64,000 bases of DNA, taken from assembly GCA_038501195.1 (NCBI GenBank), contig JBBPUQ010000004.1, forward strand, positions 3,610,001 to 3,674,000. The letters run 5' to 3'. Within the stretch, counting starts at the first letter, position 1, and each line of letters starts with the position of its first letter. The notes beneath the pieces are model-generated. The model searched no databases. It had not been told where the DNA came from and saw only the letters and a program-made list of their open reading frames with translations. A program made the translations under genes and the position numbers. Source of the DNA: Nemania diffusa (lineage: Eukaryota; Ascomycota; Sordariomycetes; Xylariales; Xylariaceae). This document shows, in pieces, positions 32,714 to 44,622 of this stretch.

Positions 32714-35589
32714 ATGGACATCAAACAAGATGGCAAGCAAGAAGAGACCCTCGTCTCTGCCCTCGAGAGAAATGGTACAAAAGCATTCCAGCCAACAGCT
32801 GATGCACAGTCTCGTGCAGAAGGGCAGAGGGATTTTGGGGCCCTGATATCAAGGTCGGTAGATGCGACCAAATGATCTTCTTGCCTGTCTACCTTCTTTT
32901 CTGAACTTTTTGAAGGACAGGTACTTCAGCACTGATATCTTCATTGAACACCCTGATCAAGCCGAGCCGCGTCCCAGAATGGCTTCGTACCCCCTTGGTT
33001 GATATTCTTACGCTGTTGCCCCAAAGGCCAGATGGTGTCCGAGCGACCTTAGAATTCGTCTTTTCGGTTCATCCGTCAAGCACTGTCAAGGCGTCCGAGG
33101 CTGCTATCCCTCAAAAACAAGGCGCTAACATTACTATGGAAGCCTTGAAAATGGCATCAACTCTTTTATCCGTCCCGCCTGCCTCTGTAAAGCCCGAAGA
33201 CTGGTTCCCTGGAATTGCACCTCAGCTTCTTGCTCTTTTGGATGGAAATAATGGCCCCGATCTCGCCAAAGTTGCTGCATATGTCATCGGTTTCGGTGTT
33301 TTGGGTAGAAAGCAATTTGGCGCACCTGGTATGGCAACTATACGAATTCTTGTATACCCAGCATGCTGATATTTATAAACTTTCTACTAAGGTACGGCCG
33401 GATGGAGAGAATTCGCCGAGCCAATGTTGGCTTGTATCAACCCGTCTTTGTCTTCCAAGGAGAGTTTAACTGAGCCCTTGGTTTTTAGCGCTGGGCCTGA
33501 CGAAGTAGTCGACCTTCGTAAGCGGACGATCTTAGTCCAAGCTGATACGCTCCATCTTGCACTAAAACGTTTATCATCATTACTAAATTCACATCCTAAT
33601 CCAGGTTTGACCAAAAGATTACTTAACCAATTACTCTTGCCCCTGTGGGCTCTATCGTCTTATGTCCCCCCCTCTACTCACGTAAAGGAGCGGTATTGCC
33701 AACTTGCACAAAATCTGATCGAGATATACCTTAAAATTTCAGGGTCTGCGGATAAGTTCATTGAAATTATGCACAGCCTTCTATTTTCTGGGTTCAACGG
33801 AACCACTGGCCCCCGATGGTCTTATGAGCAGATTGGGGACTCTGGCCTCCAAGTTAGACGATTACATGGTGATGAAAGCACGACACCCACGCAGTTGGAT
33901 TTGATGGTTTTAGATTCAAAAGTATCAGCATTTGTTGAGCTTTTGAAACGAACTGCATCTAATACTGATCTTTCAACTCTTTTTTTGAGACTTTTCGAGA
34001 CGTCGCTCGGCTCTAGGGAAGACACAAACGTTATACAAATGGTAGCTAGCGGTGACGATAGTGACCCAGTATCACAGTTAATCCAGGCCCGAATACTGCA
34101 AGCAATGATGGAACAACTTCCTGACAAATTAGTATCAAATTCTAGTCAACTGCTGGAGCTCGTTAGCAAAGTCCTCGGCGAATTTGGTACCGAGTCTGCA
34201 AATGACGATGCGGTCCCTGTGGCTTTGAGTTTACTCAACTTGGTCGTCACTGTGCCGAATTTTCAGCGAAAAGATGTCCCTGAAAAAACACTAGCAGCTA
34301 TCGAAACTTCGCTGTCTAGGATTAGTCTGGCACGGGAAGTTGATACTTCACAAACAGCCCATAATCTGTCGCAACTTCTCAGGTACCGAGACGAGTTAGA
34401 AGACCCTACAGATCGGCCAACGGCCCTAACAGACCGACAAATTGAGGAAAAAAAGACGTATAATCTAGCGCTCTCATATATCACGCAAGCTGATTCGCCG
34501 CCGCCGGTGCGCTCCGAGGGTTTGAATCTACTCGGCATTCTAATTAAATCTAACAGCGCTATTCTTGATATCCCGGCTACGTTAGTTCTACTATCATCGA
34601 TCCTCAGCGACGACGATGAATACATCAGCCTACGCGTGATAAAATTACTTGTACAGCTGTCGGAAAGACACCCACGCTCGACTATCCGAGAAGTGCTAGA
34701 TCAGTATGTCGACACAACAGAGCGGCAAAACACAGACACACGCCTACGATTTGGCGAAGCATTGCTGCAGCTCATGCAGAGGCTTGGTGAGACGTTTGCA
34801 GGCGATATCGCCATGTCTGTCGGCGAGGCACTCCTTGCACTTGCAGGACGTCGCGCCCACCGACCCAAGACTGAAGAACGGCAAGCCCGTGCGGAACAAA
34901 CCGCTGCACGAAAGCGGAAAGCCAAGGGCAAACTTGGAAATAACTCACAGGCTCTTCTATCTCCCGATGATGAGGATGATGATGTAGGCATGGATCCCGA
35001 GGAGCAGACACCCGAGCAAACCCGCAACGCGCTTCTTGCACGCATCGTATCCGGTTGGGAGAGCAAGCGGGGTAGCGAGGACATGCGGATCCGAGCTTCC
35101 GCACTCTCCCTCTTCGCCTCTGGCCTGGAAACGAACATCCGTTCTTTCGCCCCATCGCTCGTAGACGCTGCTTTAGCTCTCAGTCTCGACGTGCTCACGC
35201 TCGAGGCCGGCGTCCTGGAAGCGGGGATCCTGCGACGTGCAGCCGTCACGGTGTTATTACGATTTGTGTACGCATTGGGGGAAGCCCGGGAGCGCGGGAG
35301 CTACCTCAGCTTCGGCTCGGGATTCACAACGAAAGAAGAGGATGTCGTGCGGGTTCTTGGGTACGCGGAGCGGACGGACGAGGATGGCCTCGTACGCCAG
35401 CACGCGCAAGATGCGCTGGAGAGTCTGGAGAACCTTCGCCTCGTGCAGCTTGTACCACACCAGCGGGACCAGGACGTCACGCCGTCAGTTGTGAAGGTTG
35501 CAGGGTTAGACATGACGAGGCCGAGCCTGCCGGTGTTAGATGCGGATGAGAGGAGACGTGCTAAGCCGAGGATCGAAGAGATTGAGTGA
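32714..35589 (+). CDS. RTP1-like factor for RNA polymerase II nuclear import (Tango6/Rtp1 family)
   Basis: HEAT/armadillo-type helical repeat protein. The family is linked in yeast to nuclear import of the RNA polymerase II core. Likely exons: 32714-32853, about 32921-33328 and 33392-35589 (about 915 aa). The second intron is clear: GTATGG to CTACTAAG, restoring GAPGTAGWREFAEP. The body is leucine-rich repeats, with a basic and acidic linker near 34,850-35,010 (KRKAKGKLG followed by DDEDDDVGMDPEEQ). The two RTP1 C-terminal domains are inferred around 34,400-34,800 and 35,020-35,420. Oddity: exon 1 spliced at AG|GTCGGT reads ISRYFSTDIF, but the next coding stretch (LNTLIKPSRVPEWL from 32,944) is in the +1 frame. 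Either another splice (phase 0, 32857-32960) is used or there is a frameshift or sequence error. Confidence 0.82.
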
Positions 35590-37198
35590 TCTTACCAGAA
35601 TAAGATACAGAGATGACTATTTCACGAAACCTACAAGAGATACCGATCTACTTGGAGCCCAGTGATAAAGCCATGTTGCTTTGTAGGCCTAAGATATTGG
35701 CGCTATGTAGATGGCGCTCTTGAACCTAAACCTAATTCAACTAATACATTCTATAACAAACTGTACGATTTACGTAAAATATAATGTAGTAGATTCCAAC
35801 TAAGACGTCAATTTTGCTATTTCTGACCCCATTCTCGCACCCCCCGAGCGAAATTCGATACTCCAACAAGCCTCTCACCCCGCACTTACAGTATTGTGGT
35901 TAAGGTAAACAGTTGCGCTACTGGAGGAAGTCTACAAGGATGATGCCTGGGGTTGGCTTTTATAAGCTGGGCATGCTCTCAGCGTTATTGACATTGTTTA
36001 AGACACTTAGATGGTGCCAATGCAAGTGTTGCAAATGCATGAGATACAATACAGTAGTCAGAACCAACGCGGCAGACAACCCGATTCAAAGAGAGTGGCG
36101 CCAAATGAGAAGTATTCTGGCATACCTACACAGTTCCACTGCTTAGATCTGCCTGGCTAAACTGAACGTCTCGTTATCTAATAATTTATGTAGGTACCTA
36201 CTTAACAGGCTTCTACTCCTCCTCTTTGTTCATATACCCGGAGAGTGCATATTAGCTTCTCTTTTAAGCATGTTACCTCTTCAAGGAACGGGAAACCTTA
36301 CTTACATTAGGTAGTAGACTAGAACTGGTCCAGACGACTCCATCATCATCGTACAGCGTTCAGCTTCCCGAAGAGGATTGGGAACCCTGCGTCTTTAACC
36401 GGGCTCGGGACAAAATAAGTTGGGGTGCTGAAGATAGCTATCTGTCTATCTATCTATCTATTCTATAAGCCACCTCCAGCCTGATTGCCATCGCAGCCCA
36501 TTTTAACATTTCTGTTAATTGTCATTAATCGCTATCGATCGAACCCAAGCTCGCGCTGGCGCTGGCGCGATTATCTCGGGTCGTGATTTCAACAGGCCTT
36601 ACTTAAGGTTCTACTCCGCCGAGAAGCTACCTAGGTACCGATTGCGGTCCGTTTGTCCTATCTAGTACTGAGTAGGTACAGCGTACAATCCCTATAAGCT
36701 ATATACGTAGTATAGCACGTACCTGTTAAAGCACTCAAGTGAGACTGCGGGACTTATGTCTCGTGTCACCACCATTACCTCTCCTCTACTATCCTACGTT
36801 GGCTGCTCTGCGGTTACGGTTGATTGTTAACCGATCGCCTAACACCATCGATCTTCGACCTAGATACGACAACGTCCTAGATCCCATTCGCCATCACCGG
36901 TTGACTTCTATTTTCTACTGCGCGGACACAAACATTTATCTATCCCTCATGGATGGTCTTCGTTGCCTCATCTTTGTTCCGTTTTCTATAACTTTACGTC
37001 CAAATTGGGGGTAATCTGGCCCTGGAAGGTTGGTGTACAAAAAAAAAAAAAAAAAAAGCATTGCGTTTCTCGAATCATGAGCCTACGCCGTAGCGGACCA
37101 AAGAGGTGGTCCCTCAAAGACACGTATGGTTAGTTGAACAGTGCCCTTCTCCGGCTGTAATATGTGCCTCTATCTCTGTCTCTGTATCTGTGTTGCTA
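35590..37198. other. 1.6-kb intergenic region with microsatellites and an A19 run
   Basis: No gene supported. It contains a TATC repeat (about 36,441-36,460), TAGGTACCTA copies near 36,192 and 36,630, and nineteen A at 37039-37057. The last part is the promoter of the PP2C gene. Confidence 0.55.
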
Positions 37199-39181
37199 AT
37201 GACGAGATATGTCTCTCCCTGGCCAGGCTTTATTGCGTCCTTCTGCGAGGCTCAGGCGCAAACTCGCACAACAGTCAACCACAAGACTGCAAGGCAGAGG
37301 CCCAGTTTGCAGCCCTCAACTCGAAGCTTTCATCACCAACCACATGTACGATGCATGTCGAAACCTCATGGGCAGGACACCACCACAAGCACCACAAGCA
37401 CCACCAGCACCACCAGCACCACAACAGCAACAACGTCCTCGATCAAATCCCAGCCTCCACCGCCGCCGCCGCCCTCCCAGCAACTCTCTCGCCGTGGGTT
37501 TCACACGTATTTCGTAACACATCTACCCTCGTCTTCCTTACACCCGGACTCGCGGCCCCCGCCGGGCCCTCATCACAACCTACCCAGGTCGGCGGCCGCC
37601 CCTCACAGTAAGGGGTCAGGTGCTGCTCCAGTTACGCCGCCCCATATGCCATCAACTCGCGACCTCACCGTTGTTCGCATTCCTCTTCGAAGTGCGAAGC
37701 ACCACTTTGGCGCCACAGACTCCAGAGGCTCACGTCCATACAATGAAGATACAAACCAAGCTGGGACCATCGATATACCGGCTTTTGCTAAGCGCGCCCC
37801 TATTAGTCTGGTCCGAAATGCGATGAAGAAGAGTGGCGAAGGCACCTCGGCCGACAGCCCGTACGGTGACCCCCAGATATTCTACTTTGCCGTGTTTGAT
37901 GGCCACGGTGGCACCCAATGCAGCGACTTTCTACGGCAAGAGCTTCATGGGTACATTGAAGAAGCCGCTGTTGAATTCGGCCTAAAAAGCAGCTTGCGTA
38001 GAAAGCCAGGTGCCAAAACCACCTCGAATTCAAAAGAAAATGCGCCGCTCCCGTTGATACCAGAAGCTGAGGCCGGTGGCCGACAAAAATTAGAGAGCCT
38101 GGACATGAAAGGGTCCGAGGAGGCTCAAGCCCAAGCCGATATCCCTCGAATAAATAAGCATGGTGCAATCAAAGAAGTTCAACATACAAGTGCCGAAGGG
38201 GACGCCCCAACTCCCGCCAAGGTATCGCGAGATCGGGCGTTGAAGTTACAGAGGGCTCTTGTGCACGAGTACAGAAGCACTATAGGCGGATATTTCCGTC
38301 GCTTCAAACCACCACATTTCAACGTATCCCAATCTGCAGAATTTACGTCCGATGCGCCTTTTGCTATCGAGTCTGTCCTCACCTACGCGTTCCTTCGCGC
38401 GGACTTAGATTTTGTTTCGGCACAAGCGAGAAAGCCGGATCCAGACGACCCTTACATCTCTGATGGGGCCCTCAATACAGATGAAATTCTAGGCAAACCC
38501 CATCATCTCCCTCCCTCCAAGCACGAAATTGGTGGGCCTACCCGTTTCAAGGGCGGCTCAACCGCCTCCATAGCATTAATATCGACGCCAACACCAGCGC
38601 CCTTTTGGCATCCCGCCGCGTCATCTACGCTCCTCGTAGGACACGTGGGCGACACGCGAGTCCTGCTCTGCGAAACCGCCACCGGCCTCGCCAAACCCCT
38701 GACCTGGGACCACCACCCCAGCTCGCCGGGCGAGGCGCACCGCCTCCGCCGCTTCGCGACCTCGTTCATCACGGACTCGTTCGGCGAGGAGCGCATCCAG
38801 GGGCTCGCCAACTCGCGGTCCTTCGGCGACATGGGGTCGAAGCGGCTGGGCGTGTCGGCCGAACCCGAGATCACGCGCGTCGAGATGGGGCCGGCACAGT
38901 ACAGCTTCCTCGTGCTCATGTCGGACGGCGTCTCGGGCACGCTGAGCGACCAGGAGATCGTCGACATCGCCAAGGAGGCCAAGACACCCGAGCAGGCTTC
39001 CAAGGATGTCGTCGCGTTCGCTACCGAGGTTAGTAGCGACGGTGACAACGCCACCTGCCTCGTCGTGCGGCTGGGAGGCTGGGAGCGCCGGAGCGAGGGC
39101 GGGCTCGGCAGTCTCGGGACTAAGGAGATCCGGGACTACAGGCGGGACGAAGCCCTCGATCCTCGGCGGGGAAGACGGTAG
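37199..39181 (+). CDS. Mitochondrial-type PP2C protein phosphatase (Ptc6-like)
   Basis: Metal-dependent Ser/Thr phosphatase, single exon, 660 aa from the ATG at 37199 (the frame is open further up but offers no ATG). The N-terminus is basic and Ser/Arg-rich, with RSFHHQPHVRCMSK and SRRGFHTYFV, consistent with import into mitochondria. A Thr/Ser/Pro low-complexity run (TTTSTTSTTSTTSTTTATTS, then PPPPPPP) follows. PP2C motifs in order: RPYNEDTNQ (near 179), FAVFDGHGG (near 233), GGSTASIALI, VGHVGDTRVLL, the NSRSFGD segment, MSDGVSGTLSDQEIV (near 574) and GDNATCLVVRL. Metal-binding Asp residues are present. A 110-residue insertion between motifs is typical of the Ptc6 group, which in yeast acts on mitochondrial proteins and mitophagy. 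The start codon is the least certain part. Confidence 0.88.
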   Translation: MTRYVSPWPGFIASFCEAQAQTRTTVNHKTARQRPSLQPSTRSFHHQPHVRCMSKPHGQDTTTSTTSTTSTTSTTTATTSSIKSQPPPPPPPSQQLSRRGFHTYFVTHLPSSSLHPDSRPPPGPHHNLPRSAAAPHSKGSGAAPVTPPHMPSTRDLTVVRIPLRSAKHHFGATDSRGSRPYNEDTNQAGTIDIPAFAKRAPISLVRNAMKKSGEGTSADSPYGDPQIFYFAVFDGHGGTQCSDFLRQELHGYIEEAAVEFGLKSSLRRKPGAKTTSNSKENAPLPLIPEAEAGGRQKLESLDMKGSEEAQAQADIPRINKHGAIKEVQHTSAEGDAPTPAKVSRDRALKLQRALVHEYRSTIGGYFRRFKPPHFNVSQSAEFTSDAPFAIESVLTYAFLRADLDFVSAQARKPDPDDPYISDGALNTDEILGKPHHLPPSKHEIGGPTRFKGGSTASIALISTPTPAPFWHPAASSTLLVGHVGDTRVLLCETATGLAKPLTWDHHPSSPGEAHRLRRFATSFITDSFGEERIQGLANSRSFGDMGSKRLGVSAEPEITRVEMGPAQYSFLVLMSDGVSGTLSDQEIVDIAKEAKTPEQASKDVVAFATEVSSDGDNATCLVVRLGGWERRSEGGLGSLGTKEIRDYRRDEALDPRRGRR

Positions 39182-40060
39182 AAGCGGCTGGTGACTGCTA
39201 TTCTAGTGAGAGTGTATCCGCCGCTTGTAGTCACTTTAGACACTACTTATTTGTGTGAACAGCTAGACCCGTTGTTTTATCTATGGGATCTTAGGCTGAT
39301 GCGCATCAGTTACTCTGTCACTTCTTGGGTTCTGGCTTCGCCTAGAAATATAGAAACATATTCAATATAAGAGAATTTTAACTTCAATTACTATGCTGAT
39401 GCTGAAGAGTCATGATGCCCACCTAAGAGATTAGACTTAGCAGTTTCGTGATGTTAACTGAATATTGATTATCGCTATGTTCTTCATTATCTTATCTAAC
39501 TAAACAGCGTATGTAGCTAGAGCCTTGGAAACCAATATGCTCAGAATCTTGAGAGAACAACTCGCTCTATACTTTGTGTCCGAAAGGCGGCTCCCAGTCT
39601 TTGCTAGCGAGGATATCGGTGAATTGTACATGATAGTGCCTTATTCTAAAGATAGGTCCATGTACGCTAATCATACAACGACCCAATACCATGTATTAAA
39701 CACCATAAGCACTACATATTAGAGCAAGAGATAAGAGCTACGCGGGAAAGACAGACCCGTGAAAAGGGGCTGCCCTAGGGCATGCGGAGTTGGATACTGA
39801 TGCTTGCGTGCTGTGTGCAAGGGACGAGACAATGTACTATGATAATCCGCTATCAACCGTCTCCGATCGCCATGCCGCCTTCCCCTTGGAATTTCCCGGA
39901 ACGCCGAACATGTCCTCTGCGTTATTTGGTGTCTCTACACATGCTGCTCGCCATCTCGTCTGACGGATGGGCCGCCAGCTCGGCTTTTTTTCGTCATAAA
40001 TGCCTTTCTATGGATATGGAGGAGGGGGTAAATAATAAAAAAGAAAGTTCTCGCTCGGGA
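39182..40060. other. Convergent intergenic interval, nothing recognised
   Basis: 879 bases between the 3' ends of the PP2C gene and the J-protein gene. Short frames without coding character. Confidence 0.5.
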
Positions 40061-41258
40061 CTACCGCGGCAGGCCGATGGAATCCAAGCGCCTACACGAC
40101 GTCATGGGGAACTCTCTGGCGATCTTCATCTTGTCCTCGTCGGGGAAGAACCAGCCCTGGGCGCGGTCGACGAGGTCCTGCTTGGTGCGCATCTCGGTGT
40201 CGCAGCGGCGGCGCAGGGCGCGGACGAAGCCGAGCTCGGCCTCCTTGTCGAGCTGGCGCAGCCGGTGGTCCTGCCAGCCGGCGATCTCGTTGGGGTCGAC
40301 GTAGTAGTCGACGTTGAGCTTGGGCGTGGTGCGGTGGTAGGTCTGGGGCGGCTGGGGCGTGTCGAAGGCCATGGCGGGCACGGCGGGCTGCGACTCGCCG
40401 AAGCCGGAGAACAGCGACGTGAGCAGCGGGAAGACGAACAGGATCAGGATGGGTAGTAGGCTGACGAGCGTGTCCCAGGCCGTCGCCGGCTGCTGCTGCT
40501 GCTGCCCCGGCTGTCCGTCTGCGCGTGGTCTCCTCCGCGGGCCAGCGCCGCCGAACTGATGTACCCTGAACCCCCTATTCCCACCCACGTTGAAGACGAA
40601 CTGTGGTCCCCCGTCGAAGCCTGTTTCGGTCACATCGCATTAGCTCAGTTCAGTTCCACTCCAGGCTGAGATATATATCCTAGACAATCCCAACGAGACT
40701 TCGGAACTCACCGCCGCCAAAAGGCCCACCAAAGCCACCCCCAAAGAACCTCGCGAACATCTCCTCAGGGCTGATCTCGTCGTCGAACATGCCGCCACCC
40801 CTACCGAACCCAGGCGCGCCACCAGCCGTCCGCCCACCGCCGAAGCCGCCGCCGAAGGGGTTCTGCGCCTGGGCGCGGGCGCTCTCGAAGCGGGACTCGG
40901 GGTCGGTGCCGAAGCGGTCGAAGCGGTCGCGCTTGTCCTTGTCGCCGAGGACGGAGAAGGCCTTGGAGACCATCTTGAAGGCCTCGTCGGCGCCCTCGTG
41001 GCCGTTCTTGTCGGGGTGCGTCAGCAGGCTCTGCTTGCGGTAGGCCTTCTTGATGTCGGCGTCGGTGCACGACGACCGCGCGGCCTCGAGGTCCAGGATC
41101 TCGTAGAAGGCCGTCGCCTTGCACCGCCGGATCCGCAGCACCGCCGCCCGCTGCTCCGGCGTGCACTTGCGCTCCTGGTTGCCCTGGTTGTGCTCGCGCG
41201 ACCGCGCCCCCGCCCCTGCGCCGCCGGCGTCGGCGCCGGAGGCTTTCGCGCTGGACAT
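40061..41258 (-). CDS. ER membrane J-protein (Hlj1/DNAJB12-like)
   Basis: Hsp40 co-chaperone that recruits Hsp70 to the cytosolic face of the ER for membrane-protein quality control. Exons 41258-40712 and 40620-40061; intron GTGAGT to AAACAG; 368 aa. The J domain spans about residues 50-118 (FYEILDLE... THPDKNGH with HPD intact, KMVSKAFSVLGDKDKRDRFDRFG). A Gly/Phe-rich region follows (FGGGFGGGR, FGGGFGGPFGGGEF). A single membrane segment lies near 237-260 (TLVSLLPILILFVFPLLTSLF), then the DUF1977-type C-terminal domain (TPKLNVDYYVDPNEIAGW) typical of DNAJB12/14 and Hlj1. A short Gln run (QPGQQQQQP) precedes the membrane span. Confidence 0.93.
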
Positions 41259-42435
41259 GCTGGTGCTGCTGCTGATGTTGGGAGTTGGATGGTTTCGCTC
41301 GCTTCGTCTATTATGAGTCGTGGATTGGGCTGGTGAGCTGCTAGAGGGTCGAAATGTCCCGGTCGGGGAGGTGATTGGTTATTATTATTATTGTTGCAGA
41401 TTCAGGGCGTGCATTGATAGGTAGGTAGCCGGACTATCGGGGAGCTGAGAGATGGTCTATAGGCTTATTGTTATCTATCTGGGCGATGTTTGAGGGCTAT
41501 CGCATTGGGACTTTGGAAGGAGGCGGTCAGTAGCGGTGTCGGTCGAGCAATTAGGGGCGAAAGGAGAGCGCTGAAGTGCTGAGGCTGCCGCTAGTGATGA
41601 AGAGATGGCAAAGGTATATTTTCCTTTTTGTTACTTCTTTACTTTGAACACCTCGTTGGCGATATTCTACGTAGGCTATCTTTCTCCAAAACGTGGCTCT
41701 TCATTATCTGTGGCTGATCTTTTCATTGTTCATTGTTCATTGTCAGCTGTGGCGCACCAAGCCTGCCCGGGGTTCCCCCACTAACATGCTTAGTACTTAC
41801 TACCTATGTAGGAGGTAGGTACTTACTTACAATCGAGGTTACCTACAGAGATACCTCCTAATACCTACGCTAGATAAAAGAAGGTTAAGTATACTTTTCA
41901 CCTGAGATTATTAATCCTGGGATGCTCAGACTTTGGGAAATGCACCTAAATCTAATATTGTATTTCTAATTACGTAGGTAGTAGACAGGTCGTAAGCAAG
42001 AGCTAGATATACCTATATTTAGGTGTATACACTTTGTAAACATATTTCATCCACGCTGTGCACACCAAACCCGGGGTTGAAGCCGTAAATGCGCTAAACT
42101 ACATTAAGTAAGACCTACATATATGTACGTAGTAGCTCGTTGGTTGAGCTCCACCAAAAATGACGATTGAATCAGTTCCGTGAATAGCAACTTTGAGGTA
42201 TCTCAATCTTTCACGTGCCACGCTTTCCTCACGCAAAACACTCAGCCCTGTGTATCCAAGACACAACTAAAAACATACAAAGCTGTGATGCAACAAAGGA
42301 GTAACAATCCATTCAGTTGAGCACTGATTGTCTAAATCGTAGTGACACGTCTCATCCACAGGGGCGTATCACCAATAACGTCACCAAGTACATCCCACTT
42401 ATCCATTTACAACATCTATCCCAGCCCTTGCTGTC
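41259..42435. promoter_or_regulatory. Divergent promoter region
   Basis: 1.2 kb between the starts of the J-protein (leftward) and the Aim19-like gene (rightward). It contains TAGGTAGGTAG (41,420-41,430) and a TAGGTA-rich stretch near 41,800-41,830. No gene supported. Confidence 0.45.
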
Positions 42436-42942
42436 ATGGCAATGACCGAGCCGTCAAAGTCCGTGAGGGCGCAACTAGAAGCCTGGGGCAGTGAGTGAAC
42501 TAAATTTCCTCCTTTGGTACCCCCTCACATCTAGGTTCATGCATGTACCTGACCTAGACTAACATGCTTTGTGCTAGATTCTTCCCTCGCACCAACAGGA
42601 CTAGCAACACTCATAACACCCCTCCACCTTCGTCCTGCCCAGCCCCTGCCCTTGTTGTTCGTGCCGGTCCTGTTGTTCTCTAGCTATGCCAACCTACAGG
42701 GGTTCAAGATTGACAGTGCCGGTGTCACCATGGCAACAAGCGCAACATACGCGTTGCTGGCGCTGCGGCGCAAGAACGCCGGCGGGTTTCGGGCCAAGTT
42801 CTTCTCTGTGAGAGGGGTTGTGCGAGGCTCGGCAATTGGGCTTGGTGTTATGAATGCTGTGGCTGCTGGCTGGGTATATGCCACAGGAAATCGTGAGAAC
42901 GAAAAGCAGTATCGGCAGGACAACCCTCGATGGGCCGATTAA
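42436..42942 (+). CDS. Aim19-like mitochondrial membrane protein
   Basis: 139 aa in two exons, 42436-42490 and 42578-42942 (intron GTGAGT to GTGCTAG). Likely membrane segments: LPLLFVPVLLFSSYANL, an amphipathic stretch around VTMATSATYALLALRR, and GSAIGLGVMNAVAAGWVYA. Pattern and length resemble Aim19, a small yeast mitochondrial protein of unknown role identified through altered mitochondrial inheritance. The C-terminus is charged (NRENEKQYRQDNP). The match is from memory of the family, not a search. A second Met at codon 3 could also start translation. Confidence 0.7.
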
Positions 42943-43636
42943 GAGGAACCAGAGTGTTACACTTATGTATAATAAAATTACATGGTAGGCTTTGCAGCCT
43001 GCTGTGGGAGGCATAGGATTATGTGCAAGATTACCACTGGAGCTGCGGCTCTCTGTATACCAGCAACTCGACTCGATGAAATAGTTGACGAGAAAAACTT
43101 CACGAAAATCTGAATTGATGATTGAGCTTTTATGTCAACCAGTATACTGCAATAAATTAGACAAATCCAAGGTATCTGGGGTGTATATTTGCGATTAGCC
43201 ATATCCGTAGTTTTAGCCATGACACAATCTGAAGCACTACCCGTGCTGGCTTATTGCCAAACCAACTAATCCTTAAACTCCTTGAGACCTTTCAGCACTT
43301 GATGGTCTCTAGTGCCTAAACCGTACGCCGCCAAGAGGAAAGTCGAAAAGTCCTCTGCAATCCATTCCACACAAAAGAAAGATGACCCTGGTTCAGTCTA
43401 TCGCCGCACTCTAGATGCTGCCTGTGATCCTCTCAAAACTCCGTATTCCAGTTTATGTGCCATGCATTTGGCCATCCTCCCCCAAGTCTAGTGCATGACC
43501 CTCTCTCGTTCTATCCCCCTCATCGAAAAAAATGCGGTAGCGCAAGTGCTGGTTTTCCGTTCTCTCAAAATGCAAATCTTTGTATGCAACCATCCATTCT
43601 AGGGAAATCGGGGAAAGGGGAAATTGCCTCCGTAGA
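42943..43636. other. Convergent intergenic interval, nothing recognised
   Basis: 694 bases between two converging genes. No coding-like frame. Confidence 0.5.
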
Positions 43637-44622
43637 TTAGGTTGTTTTCCGACGTGGTTCCTCGAGCTTGAGCTTGCGTAAGGGGTAGAAAACAAGCATT
43701 GTCAATATCACCACTATGACGAGCCGGAAGAATCGACCGAGGGAACCAAGTGATGTCACTGCTGGCGCTTGGCACCCAAGGCTGGTGAGTAAGGCCACTG
43801 TATGTGGCTGACGCCCGAGGCTGGTGAGTTCGAAATCCGTTAGGTACTTTAGGTCCGTCTCTCGCACTTTAGGTTCTGCGAAAGCGCTGTATTCATCGAT
43901 GATGCGTTTTAGGTCCCACTGATTAGACTTTCGAAGGACCCCAACAACGCATCCGGTCCGGTGCTTGCCATGGTTACAGTGAACCAGGAGTGGGTAGTTC
44001 TCAGGGTTAGAGACCGCGGCATGGATGGAACGCATCATGCTGACTGGGATATCCTCCTTCTTAGTCCCGGCCACTAGAGCACTCAGAGTTAGTTATCGCC
44101 TTTTCGAGCGGGTTCATAAGGGTTTCAAAGGTTTCCAGACATGATATTGTCCTAAAGAGGAAAGCTTTTGTTTTGAAAGTTGCAGAAACAAGAAGGAATC
44201 GATTCCGAGGGCTACTTACTGTCGAAAATCTTGTGCGTAATCCGGTTGGCTTGAATAAACTCTTGGTACCCGTCTGGGAGCTCTTTGCTCACCAGTGTTA
44301 CAATGGTTCTCAGCTTTAAGCTTTGGATGAAAGGGTAGTCTTGCGTTTCCGGGTAACCACTTCTGTAGAGGCCCTCGGATACCATGGAGAAGTTGATAGG
44401 AGGCTGATGAGAGGTGGAGATGGGACGTCCAAGCGTGCCACGCTTTGTGCAAGTCTGTGATTCGCGCAATATATTCTTCGCTAGCGAGTTTCTGCGAGAA
44501 ACTACGCCAAATGATTGTGATGTGTTCTCGTCACAACACTCGATGTTTATAGGCTTCGATTTGCCATCGTGAGATGCACCAGCCACTTGGGGCTGGCCAC
44601 AGATGATATTGAAATCGCCCAT
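43637..44622 (-). CDS. Siw14/Oca-like phosphatase with C-terminal membrane anchor
   Basis: Atypical dual-specificity phosphatase of the Siw14/PFA-DSP group; yeast Siw14 removes a pyrophosphate phosphate from inositol pyrophosphates. Exons 44622-44220 and 44073-43637; intron GTAAGT to CTCTAG; 279 aa. The N-terminal 75 residues are unconserved. The domain begins FSMVSEGLYRSGYPETQDYPF (family hallmark) and has LRTIVTLVSKELPDGY. The catalytic P-loop is HCNHGKHRTG, with the CX5R Cys and Arg intact. After the domain come two TSLG-containing repeats (LTSLGRQPHTVALLTSLG) and a hydrophobic stretch (FFRLVIVVILTMLVFYPL) followed by basic residues, suggesting a tail anchor. I chose the ATG at 44622 because the upstream frame offers only TTG. 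Confidence 0.88.

Noticed and set aside
36441..36460. TATC repeat as a CRISPR-like or satellite array
   Set aside because: A simple short microsatellite; no spacers and the organism is eukaryotic.
37141..37611. 156-codon overlapping frame in the PP2C N-terminus
   Set aside because: Alternative frame of a low-complexity CAC/CAG-rich stretch; the PP2C frame continues into conserved motifs.
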